44,841 nucleotides of DNA from an uncultured Roseburia sp. (GTDB lineage: Bacteria; Bacillota; Clostridia; Lachnospirales; Lachnospiraceae), in the NCBI GenBank assembly GCA_930989305.1, contig CAKNLF010000003.1, positions 1 to 44,841 on the forward strand. Direction: 5' to 3'. Below the pieces are notes generated by a model that worked only from the letters and a program-made list of their open reading frames with translations, ran no database searches and had not been told where the DNA came from. Positions 36,596 to 43,583 of the stretch are shown here, piece by piece. The translations under genes and the position numbers were made by a program. Numbering within the stretch: position 1 is the stretch's first letter; every line of letters starts with the position of its first letter.

Positions 36596-37621
36596 CTATA
36601 TTTTTCTGTTCTCCAATGTCACTGCCATTTCGGATAATGCATCTCTGGCCGGACATTCCGGCAGCTGTTCCAGCTTTGTCCGGGCTTTTCTGCCGCATGC
36701 CCGGATGCATTTTTCCGTTTCCTCTATACCGTGATGATCTTTTACGAATTTCATGAGAATCCCGATCTCTTCCTCTGTTTTGCATCTTTTTGCGGCCAGT
36801 TCTTCTATCTGTCTGCAGGGAGCTTCTTTCAGAGCCAGTAAAAAAGGCAGCGTAAAGATTCCTCTTCTTATATCCTGTCCCGCAGGTTTCCCCGTTTCCT
36901 GACTGCTCTGATAATCCAGAATATCGTCCTTCAGCTGGAAAGCCGTGCCGATCTGTTCTCCATACTCCCGCAGGATTTCCGCGTTCTTGGGATCCATTCC
37001 TCCCGCAAGGGCTCCGCAATAGCAGCTGGCCCCGATCAGATACGCGGTTTTCCGCTTGATCTGGCTGTAATAGACGTCCACCGTACAGGCTTTCAGATCA
37101 AACAGGTGACTCATCTGCTGAAATTCTCCCAGACACATTTCCATGGAGATATCCGCCAGAGCTTCATTGATCCCCGTTCCTTTGTAAATATGGAGATATT
37201 CCATAGCCCGGGCCAGCAGATAATCCCCGCTTTGTACGGCGCTGCATCGTCCGCTGATCTTATGTATGGTGATCACGCCCCTGCGCTCATCCGCATTGTC
37301 CACCACATCATCGTGGATCAGAGACGCGGTGTGCATCAGTTCCAACATACACATCAAAGGCAGGATCTCTTTTGTCTCTCCCGGGTACTGATCCTGTGCG
37401 TCCGCTCCCATACACCAGCAGATCCAGGCCAGAGAAGGACGTATCCGCTTGCCTCCTGATATGATAATCCGCCTGAGGTTTTCTGTCACAGACAAAAACT
37501 CCGACTGACAGCATTCCAGAAGCATTTCCTGCAGCCGCTCCAGTTCTCCCTGAAGCCGGGCGTACATCCGGTTCTCTTTTAATTTTTTTCTGATCTCATA
37601 TTTTTGCGCGCTGTTTAACAT
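36596..37621 (-). CDS. hepT: Polyprenyl diphosphate synthase, catalytic subunit (HepT-like)
   Basis: 341-residue trans-prenyltransferase. First Asp-rich motif HDDVVD (DDVVD, residues 104-108), second KDDILD (DDILD, 232-236), and the GGKRIRP substrate motif at 56-62. Two residues before the first Asp motif region are small or medium, consistent with a long product. Position next to MenA points to the side chain of a prenylquinone. Overlaps the HepS-like gene by 7 bp. Undecaprenyl synthesis is excluded because that enzyme is cis-type. Confidence 0.9.
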   Translation of the reverse strand: MLNSAQKYEIRKKLKENRMYARLQGELERLQEMLLECCQSEFLSVTENLRRIIISGGKRIRPSLAWICWCMGADAQDQYPGETKEILPLMCMLELMHTASLIHDDVVDNADERRGVITIHKISGRCSAVQSGDYLLARAMEYLHIYKGTGINEALADISMEMCLGEFQQMSHLFDLKACTVDVYYSQIKRKTAYLIGASCYCGALAGGMDPKNAEILREYGEQIGTAFQLKDDILDYQSSQETGKPAGQDIRRGIFTLPFLLALKEAPCRQIEELAAKRCKTEEEIGILMKFVKDHHGIEETEKCIRACGRKARTKLEQLPECPARDALSEMAVTLENRKI

Positions 37622-38073
37622 AGTTCTTCCATACCGGAGATTTCCCGGATAAACCGGGCGTAGGTCTCTTTGGAAAAGGCCCGTCTGCCTCCAGCTCCTT
37701 CCTGTGCGTCCTGTTTTAAATATTCAGAAAAACGGTCTGTCAGTCTGGTACTGTCAATAGGGATCAGATAACGGGAAAAGCTGCTGAAGAAATAATCTCC
37801 CAGCAGGGTCGTCTGCTCCGGTCCTGCTTCTGTCATAAAATGCAGTCTGCGAAACAGATAGAAGCTCTGACATGCCGCCGCAAGATTCTCCCTGTGTCTG
37901 CCGCTGCAGCAAAAGTATACCCTGTCCGGCACAAAATGCAGTTCTTCATCTCCCAGAGGTTCCAGTCCGAATCCGTTCCAGAGAGCATATCCTTCGGAAA
38001 GCATAGAATCAATCCGGGCTTCAAAATCCCTTATTTCCATTTCCTTCTGATGTTCTAAGGATCCACCGGTCAT
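37615..38073 (-). CDS. HepS-like small subunit of polyprenyl synthase (tentative)
   Basis: 152 residues without catalytic Asp motifs. The segment TTLLGDYFFSSFSRYLIPID, followed by LTDRFSEYLK, resembles HepS (component I of heptaprenyl diphosphate synthase), where LAGDYFSGLYYSLL is found at the same place. The gene directly precedes and overlaps the HepT-type gene, the usual partner order. An alternative is a TorD/DmsD-type chaperone for the molybdoenzyme two genes upstream, since the length and helical character would also fit; I favour HepS on the GDY motif. Confidence 0.55.
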   Translation of the reverse strand: MTGGSLEHQKEMEIRDFEARIDSMLSEGYALWNGFGLEPLGDEELHFVPDRVYFCCSGRHRENLAAACQSFYLFRRLHFMTEAGPEQTTLLGDYFFSSFSRYLIPIDSTRLTDRFSEYLKQDAQEGAGGRRAFSKETYARFIREISGMEELC

Positions 38074-38108
38074 TTTTTCTCCTTCCGCAGCTGATCTTTT
38101 TTCGGTAT

Positions 38109-38957
38109 CTATGACAATTTTTCAAACTTCATACAGGGCAGGCAGGGACTTTCCTCTCCCAGCGTTACCTCTGTGGTCATCGGCTTATATCCGTCCATTG
38201 TAAACTCCAGCGTGTAGGTTCCGCTGTTTTTCGGAAGCCGGTCGATCTTGTATTCTCCCAGGAAATCCGCGTATACTTCTTTTAACAATACGCCGTTCAT
38301 GGAAAGTTTTATTTTTGCGTCTACGGCAGCTTTTTCAATGTCTCCATCCTGATAAGCAAGGCCTCCCGCAATAAAACATTTGTTGTATTTATAAAGATTT
38401 TTATATAAAACTCTCGGATGATTGCTGCCGTCTGTAAGAGGTTTCAATCTCTGTTTTGCAGCCATGCGGTCAAACTCCGCGTCCTCGCAGTATACAACGC
38501 TGAGGGCTCTCAGAGGACATGCCTGCACGCAGCGCGGCTCCTTCCATCCCTGATCCAGCAGGTGGGCGCACATGGTACATTTCTGAGCGCAGTTTAATTC
38601 TTCATTCCACTGGATCGCTCCGTAAGGACACGCATCCTTCAGCGCTTTGTTTCCTTTTGCCCTTGCAGGATCGATCAGCATGATCCCGTCGGAGCGCTTT
38701 ACAAACGCGTCCGGGCACACTTTGGCGCAGGGCGCGTCATCGCACTGCTGACAGGTCATAGGCACAAAACAAACTTCCGTATAAGGAGCCACTCCTCTTT
38801 CATGACGCACCGGTTCGATCCATTTATCTTCATGTCTCTGCTGTTCGTCCGTATAGGGAAGCCACTGATTTCCCACATGCTCATCTTTACATGCCATCAG
38901 GCAGTTAAAACATCCGACACATTTTGCCAGATCCACGATCATATGCCATCTTTTCAT
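38109..38957 (-). CDS. Iron-sulfur subunit of transhydroxylase-like molybdoenzyme (BthL-like)
   Basis: 282 residues. Cysteine groups: CVGCFNCLMAC (4), CQQCDDAPCAKVCP (4), a lone Cys in ACPYG, then CAQKCTMC and CVQAC. The third ferredoxin motif has lost its first three cysteines, leaving three [4Fe-4S] clusters, as in BthL of Pelobacter acidigallici transhydroxylase. The shared YKNLYKYNK line precedes a C-terminal transthyretin/carboxypeptidase-regulatory-like beta domain (about 195-282, FLGEYKIDRLP). The start MKRWHMIV overlaps the large-subunit stop by 1 bp (TAATG). No Tat signal or membrane helix; cytosolic. Confidence 0.88.
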   Translation of the reverse strand: MKRWHMIVDLAKCVGCFNCLMACKDEHVGNQWLPYTDEQQRHEDKWIEPVRHERGVAPYTEVCFVPMTCQQCDDAPCAKVCPDAFVKRSDGIMLIDPARAKGNKALKDACPYGAIQWNEELNCAQKCTMCAHLLDQGWKEPRCVQACPLRALSVVYCEDAEFDRMAAKQRLKPLTDGSNHPRVLYKNLYKYNKCFIAGGLAYQDGDIEKAAVDAKIKLSMNGVLLKEVYADFLGEYKIDRLPKNSGTYTLEFTMDGYKPMTTEVTLGEESPCLPCMKFEKLS

Positions 38958-41900
38958 TATTTTGTCTCTCCTTCCCATTTGCGTACTTCAACCAGACAGG
39001 AATTTACAGCCATACCATGGGCATGTTTTACCAGGAAGCGGCTGGTAGTAAGGTTGTTAATACATCCGTTCTTTTCCACAACTCCGTCTCCGCCGGGTTC
39101 TCCAAGGGGGATATAATCCGAACATGCCTCATAAGAGTGTACCGTTCCCTGGGGAACTCGTTCTGTAATATCCAGGGCACACAGCACGTTTCCTCTGTCA
39201 TTGTATACCTCTACGATATCATCCTGCTTCAGTCCTCTGTCCTGGGCATCCTTGGGATTCATACGGAAGATCCAGTAGTAGAATCCGTCAATGAGACGGC
39301 GGTGCTCAGAAATATCATTGATATTGCTGTCTTTGCCGTCACCCATTGTATGGAAACTGTATTTTGCATGAGGAGAGATCAGCTGCAGAGGATATTTCTC
39401 GTAAATATCTTTTGCTTCCACTCCTTCCCAGTTTTCATGATACATACAGATAGGCATACGGTCTTCATCATTTTCATCGAAACGTTTTAATGTCTGGCAT
39501 TCAAATTCAAACAGTCCCGACGGTGTCTGGAGTCCCTCGTTGTATCTGCCGTAATATTCGGAAGGAAGAGGTGCCAGCTCCGGCGTATTTTTCTTGATGC
39601 CTTTCGCGAACCAGCTGAACGCCACCGGATCCCTTCTGTCTTCCGGAAGAGGGGGAACTACGTAATAACCTTTTTTCAGAAGATGATGCCAGGAAATCTT
39701 TTTCTTCAGATCCGTACTGTCAAAGTAACGTTTTGCCCAGTCGTATGCGCTGTTGCCTTCTGAAAATACCTGCCAGAGGCCCAGACGGTTTGCCACTGCC
39801 TGGAAAATATCAAAATCAGATTTTGATTCGCCAAGAGGCTCAATGCATTTATGCTGTACAAAACATACCCGGTAGTTATTCTGCAGATAGGATTTATCAA
39901 TATATCCGCCGCAGCTTCCGAATTCACCAATATCCCAGCGTTCAAAATTGGTGCAGGCAGGCAGAATCACGTCCGCGAATTTGGTTTCTCCTTCAAACCA
40001 GATTGCCTGGTTTACTACAAATTCCAAACTGTCCGCCCGATACATCTGAGCAAAACGTTTGGACTGGGGCTGGGTGCCGATATGGGAACCGCCGTATTTG
40101 TAGTACATTTTTACCGGAGAATGACCCGGCGCCGGATAGGAAACCTTGCTGAACTGTCCGTGTACAGAGTATACCGGCATGTTATGTGCTTCCGCATGTT
40201 TTTCAATGATAGCTTCCGGAATCCTCAGTCTTGGGATCTGCTGATATTCAGAGTTTACAGAAGGAGACTGTGGCAGTCTATTGTAAAGAGCTACTCCGGC
40301 GCCTGTACCGATAAAGTCTCCGGAAAATCCGCCGTCCGCATAACCCGGGAACCAGAATCTGGTATCAAGAGGGGTGCCATACTGGAGACCGCCCATATTA
40401 ATGCCCGGTTTTCCGCAGCCCTGCATAAAAATCAGACATACCATGGCTCTTGCCCATTCTGTTCCGAAAGCGCATCGTCCCGCGCCGCCAAAGGAGGTAA
40501 TGCCGCCGCAGGCCAGGTAAGTCTTGTTCCTTGCCCATTCCTGAGCCAGAGCACGGACAATCCTTGCGGGCACTCCTGTAATCTCTTCCTGCCATTCCGG
40601 AGTTTTCGGCACGCCGTCCGTTTCTCCCATGACATAAGCTTTCCATTTATCAAATCCATAGGTTCTTGTAGCCACATACTCCTTATCGTATGTGCCCTCT
40701 GTCATCCACACGTTGGCAATGGCAATGGCCATAGCCGCATCAGATGCCGGTTTTGGAGAGATCCATCTGCCTCCCACAAAAGCAGCAGTACTGTTCAGGT
40801 ATGGATCAATATGCACAGTCTTGATGCCCAAATCTTTGATCCAGCTTCTGCGGATCGTTCCTTCCTGAGCACCGTATACTCCCGCTGTAGTCTCCGGGTC
40901 CGAAGACCAGAACACGATCATATCTGAATTCTGCATACAGTCTTCTACAGTAGAAAAGGGTTCGCATCCTCCGTTTCTGGCGGAACCGCCGTAATGATGA
41001 CTGGCTCCCCATGCGAAACCTTCCCAGCTGTCCGGATTCAGAGCCGCTGTCGTCGCTCCCAGACAGTTAAAGAATCTTTTTGCCGCGCTTAAGTAATATC
41101 CGATATTTCCCCAGGTATGATGGGAACCGCATGTAAAAAATACGGATCCGGGGCCGTTTTCTCTTCTTGTACGGATGATTTCGGAAGAAACAATATCCAA
41201 TGCTTCGTCCCATGAGATCCTTTCATATCCAGACACGCCTCTGTTTTGCGGATTTCGCTCTCCATTTGGATCAAAATCCACACGTTTCATGGGATAGAGC
41301 ACACGCTTATCGGAATAGATCAGTGATTTCCAGAAAGCGTAAGGCGCTACCGTTGTCCGTCTGGGCGGAGTGAATTTTTTGCCTTTTGCCCGGATCGTCC
41401 AGCTCTCCGCGTCTTCCTCGTCCAGCTCAATAGGGGTCATGCGGACGATCTTTCCGTCTTTTACATATACAAATACGGGACCGCCATTTGTTCCATTTAC
41501 ATAACGCACTTCTCCATTGGGCATTTTTGTTCCGTAATTTTTCAGATACAAAACATCAAAGGCGAATATTTTCAGCAACAGTCCGGAAAACCACATTGCA
41601 TCGGAATCCGGTCCGTTTAATACGATCTGTCCGTTTTTTGCCGCATTGACAAACTCATCCTGTTTGCCCATCATCATGCCTGTCATCACACGCATGGCAA
41701 CACTTTCTTCTTCAAAAATCATATCTACACTGGAATCACGAAAGATTCCGTTTCTGCCGCTTACTCTGCCGCCGCTGAAAACGATCTGTCTGCCGGCGCT
41801 GTTGTCTCTGATCCTGATCTGAACTTTCAGCTCTTTATCCTTCCATTCCTCTTTAAACTCCGGACAGGCAGCCGCCAGGCCGTTCAGCATTTTGTCCAGC

Positions 41901-41986
41901 ACAAATAATGTGCCGGTGAGGGCCGTTTTGTTCAGCGTACTCAGAGTTTTGTCAACAATTTTTTTGTCCACGATTCTCTTACCCAT
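38957..41986 (-). CDS. Transhydroxylase-like molybdopterin oxidoreductase with N-terminal SCP2-like domain
   Basis: 1009 residues. Residues about 20-145 look like an SCP2/UbiT-type lipid-binding fold (LNGLAAACPEF, KVQIRIRDN, DMIFEEESVAMRVMTG, IVLNGPDSDAMWFSGLL). From about 155 the protein matches the DMSO-reductase family, closest to AthL, the pyrogallol-phloroglucinol transhydroxylase: GGPVFVYVKDGKIVRMTP, YPMKRVDFDPNGERNP, SHHTWGNIGY, NPDSWEG, FWSSDPET. NPDSWEG gives Ser320 as the probable Mo ligand, with Asp319 and His289 matching AthL active-site residues. No N-terminal CxxCxxxC cluster and no Tat signal, as in AthL. Start by GGAAGG 6 nt upstream. First gene of the run; catechol dehydroxylases are related alternatives. 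Confidence 0.9.
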   Translation of the reverse strand: MGKRIVDKKIVDKTLSTLNKTALTGTLFVLDKMLNGLAAACPEFKEEWKDKELKVQIRIRDNSAGRQIVFSGGRVSGRNGIFRDSSVDMIFEEESVAMRVMTGMMMGKQDEFVNAAKNGQIVLNGPDSDAMWFSGLLLKIFAFDVLYLKNYGTKMPNGEVRYVNGTNGGPVFVYVKDGKIVRMTPIELDEEDAESWTIRAKGKKFTPPRRTTVAPYAFWKSLIYSDKRVLYPMKRVDFDPNGERNPQNRGVSGYERISWDEALDIVSSEIIRTRRENGPGSVFFTCGSHHTWGNIGYYLSAAKRFFNCLGATTAALNPDSWEGFAWGASHHYGGSARNGGCEPFSTVEDCMQNSDMIVFWSSDPETTAGVYGAQEGTIRRSWIKDLGIKTVHIDPYLNSTAAFVGGRWISPKPASDAAMAIAIANVWMTEGTYDKEYVATRTYGFDKWKAYVMGETDGVPKTPEWQEEITGVPARIVRALAQEWARNKTYLACGGITSFGGAGRCAFGTEWARAMVCLIFMQGCGKPGINMGGLQYGTPLDTRFWFPGYADGGFSGDFIGTGAGVALYNRLPQSPSVNSEYQQIPRLRIPEAIIEKHAEAHNMPVYSVHGQFSKVSYPAPGHSPVKMYYKYGGSHIGTQPQSKRFAQMYRADSLEFVVNQAIWFEGETKFADVILPACTNFERWDIGEFGSCGGYIDKSYLQNNYRVCFVQHKCIEPLGESKSDFDIFQAVANRLGLWQVFSEGNSAYDWAKRYFDSTDLKKKISWHHLLKKGYYVVPPLPEDRRDPVAFSWFAKGIKKNTPELAPLPSEYYGRYNEGLQTPSGLFEFECQTLKRFDENDEDRMPICMYHENWEGVEAKDIYEKYPLQLISPHAKYSFHTMGDGKDSNINDISEHRRLIDGFYYWIFRMNPKDAQDRGLKQDDIVEVYNDRGNVLCALDITERVPQGTVHSYEACSDYIPLGEPGGDGVVEKNGCINNLTTSRFLVKHAHGMAVNSCLVEVRKWEGETK

Positions 41987-42037
41987 GCTATACCTTCCTT
42001 TCCTTTTCACTGATCTTGGCCAGTCGTTTCTAGTTTG

Positions 42038-42053
42038 TATCCCAACAGGGATA
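42038..42053. promoter_or_regulatory. Inverted repeat TATCCC-N4-GGGATA in the operon leader
   Basis: Six-base perfect arms around AACA, between the GntR-type operator candidate and the molybdoenzyme start. It may be a second protein site or an mRNA hairpin near the 5' end of the operon transcript. Confidence 0.4.
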
Positions 42054-42057
42054 TTAA

Positions 42058-42099
42058 TGGTATACCAATAGACTACCACTCGTAGGCTTTAGGTGTCAA
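42058..42099 (-). promoter_or_regulatory. Candidate promoter and GntR-type operator of the molybdoenzyme operon
   Basis: Minus-strand TTGACA is a perfect -35 (42094-42099) with a weak -10 (TAGTCT, 18-bp spacer, 42070-42075). The palindrome TGGTATACCA (42058-42067) covers the predicted start. Palindromes of the form TTGGTATACCAA are typical operators for FCD-type GntR regulators, and such a gene is divergently transcribed next door. The weak -10 and overlapping operator suggest a tightly controlled operon. Confidence 0.5.
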
Positions 42100-42115
42100 T
42101 AGAAGCATCCCATTC

Positions 42116-42144
42116 TTTACAATCTTGTACACTTTTGCTATAAT
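42116..42144 (+). promoter_or_regulatory. Sigma-A promoter of the GntR regulator gene
   Basis: TTTACA (42116-42121) and TATAAT (42139-42144) with a 17-bp spacer; predicted start near 42151. Confidence 0.75.
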
Positions 42145-42208
42145 TTTTCTGACAACAGTTTTTTGGGATTATCATAACAAGAAAAAACAAAACAAAAAGG
42201 AACAATTT

Positions 42209-42895
42209 ATGGACAATCAGGATAAATATTCACAATTAAAAGAGCCTGCAGAGAGCAAACAGTCCCAGGCCTATCATCAGATAAAGGAAGATATCCTTAA
42301 TAATACGTACAAAGAAGGCACCGTAATGGTGGAACGCAAGCTGTGCGACATCTACAATATGAGCCGTTCCCCCATCCGGAACGCTCTGCAGCAGCTGACC
42401 CATGAAGGTCTGCTTTCTTTTGTCCCTGGAAAAGGCGTTGTGGTTCCCGAATTTACCACAGAGGATATTCTGGAAGTATATGATCTGATTGAAATCCTTC
42501 AGATCTATGCGGTAAAATCCTGCATTGCAAAATGCACGGATGTAACCCTGGAATCCCTCCATCTGGCTCACGCCAAAATGCGGGAATGTCTGAATGACGG
42601 AGACATTTATCAGTGTACCCGTTGGGATCAGAAGTTTCACGAACTGATCGTAGAACACGCATCCAATACAAGGCTGCAGAATATTTACGCCCAGCTCAAC
42701 TGTCAGCATATGCGTTTTATCGCCACCATACTGGACGATCCTGCGCTGGCGGAACGTTCTTATCTGGAACATTCCACTATTCTAAAAGCCATTGAGGAAA
42801 AAGATGTGGCAGCCGCTACAGATGCCCTTCATCTCCACTATCAGAATATAAAGCAGTATTATATCAACAAGCTGATCCACCGGATCCACATTTAA
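42209..42895 (+). CDS. GntR-family transcriptional regulator, FCD (FadR-type) domain
   Basis: 228 residues. A winged helix-turn-helix near residues 15-85 (VERKLCDIYNMSRSPIRNALQQLTHEGL, then FVPGKGVVVPEF) and an all-helical FCD ligand domain. Possible metal-binding histidines are in WDQKFHELIVEHAS and in LEHSTIL near the C-terminus. FCD regulators usually bind small organic acids. The ATG is supported by AAGGA 7 nt upstream; upstream in-frame codons reach into the promoter. Divergent from the thirteen-gene run and therefore its probable regulator. Confidence 0.93.
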   Translation: MDNQDKYSQLKEPAESKQSQAYHQIKEDILNNTYKEGTVMVERKLCDIYNMSRSPIRNALQQLTHEGLLSFVPGKGVVVPEFTTEDILEVYDLIEILQIYAVKSCIAKCTDVTLESLHLAHAKMRECLNDGDIYQCTRWDQKFHELIVEHASNTRLQNIYAQLNCQHMRFIATILDDPALAERSYLEHSTILKAIEEKDVAAATDALHLHYQNIKQYYINKLIHRIHI

Positions 42896-42901
42896 CAGGT
42901 C

Positions 42902-42930
42902 TTATCATAATCTGTAATTTCTGCTATAAT
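42902..42930 (+). promoter_or_regulatory. Sigma-A promoter of yqeY
   Basis: TTATCA (42902-42907) and TATAAT (42925-42930), 17-bp spacer, starting a few bases after the GntR stop codon. Confidence 0.6.
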
Positions 42931-42965
42931 GAGATAATGAATAAATTTCAGGAGGACAGATGATT

Positions 42966-43403
42966 ATGGATATGAAAACACTTCAGAAAGATATGGTCGC
43001 CGCAATGAAGGCAAAGGATAAGGTCCGTAAGGATGCCATTTCTTCTTTGATTTCCGCGGTGAAAAAAGTTGCCATTGACGAAGGATGCAGAGACAATATT
43101 CCCGATGATATGGTAGACCGTGTAATTTTAAAAGAAATGAAAAGCGTAAAAGAACAGGTGGATACCTGCCCCGATGAACGGGCGGAATTAAAAGCCGAAT
43201 ATCAGGCCCGTTATGACATTATCGCCCAATATGCGCCGCAGCTGCTGTCCGCAGATGAGGTAAAGGCCATCTTAACAGAAAAATTCGCAGATGTTCTGGC
43301 CACAAAAAATAAAGGTCAGATTATGAAAGCCGTTATGGCTGAGCTGAAAGGCAAGGCAGACGGAAAAGTCATCAATCAGGTAGTAAGCGATCTTTGCAAA
43401 TAA
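42966..43403 (+). CDS. yqeY: GatB/YqeY domain protein
   Basis: 145-residue helical protein related to the C-terminal tRNA-binding domain of GatB. Typical segments are MKAKDKVRKDAISSLISAVK, YAPQLLSADEVKAIL and KNKGQIMKAVMAELKGKADG. A role connected with tRNA-dependent amidation or tRNA binding is assumed but not shown. The start is ambiguous: an ATG at 42960 is 4 nt from AGGAGG, the ATG at 42966 is 10 nt away; the second gives the better family alignment. Confidence 0.92.
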   Translation: MDMKTLQKDMVAAMKAKDKVRKDAISSLISAVKKVAIDEGCRDNIPDDMVDRVILKEMKSVKEQVDTCPDERAELKAEYQARYDIIAQYAPQLLSADEVKAILTEKFADVLATKNKGQIMKAVMAELKGKADGKVINQVVSDLCK

Positions 43404-43419
43404 CAAGATACATTAACAG

Positions 43420-43479
43420 CAGCGCCGGTCAGGCAGGCATTGAAACCCTTTGGTCTTCTTTGCTTCCAGACCGGCGCTG
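43420..43479. other. Large hairpin downstream of yqeY
   Basis: Perfect 11-bp arms CAGCGCCGGTC and GACCGGCGCTG enclose 38 nt. There is no T run after it, so it is not a standard terminator; the intrinsic terminator follows 40 bp later. It might protect the yqeY mRNA 3' end. Confidence 0.5.
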
Positions 43480-43517
43480 TAAGTTAAATGGGCAAAAGGC
43501 CCCTTTCCTGACACAAC

Positions 43518-43563
43518 AAAACCGCAGCTTTTCGGAATATAAAATTCCGAAACCTGCGGTTTT
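43518..43563. terminator. Bidirectional terminator between yqeY and the NlpC/P60 gene
   Basis: Stem AAAACCGCAG / CTGCGGTTTT with an inner TTCGGAAT / ATTCCGAA pairing. The symmetrical A and T ends allow use from both sides. Confidence 0.85.
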
Positions 43564-43583
43564 GTTTATTCTTGTCTTATTGT

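Noticed and set aside
37615-38073. TorD/DmsD-type molybdoenzyme chaperone
   Set aside because: The position next to a molybdoenzyme and the size would fit, but the LLGDYFFSSF segment and the overlap with the HepT gene favour a HepS-like partner. Kept only as an alternative; the large subunit has no Tat signal that would need a TorD-type chaperone.
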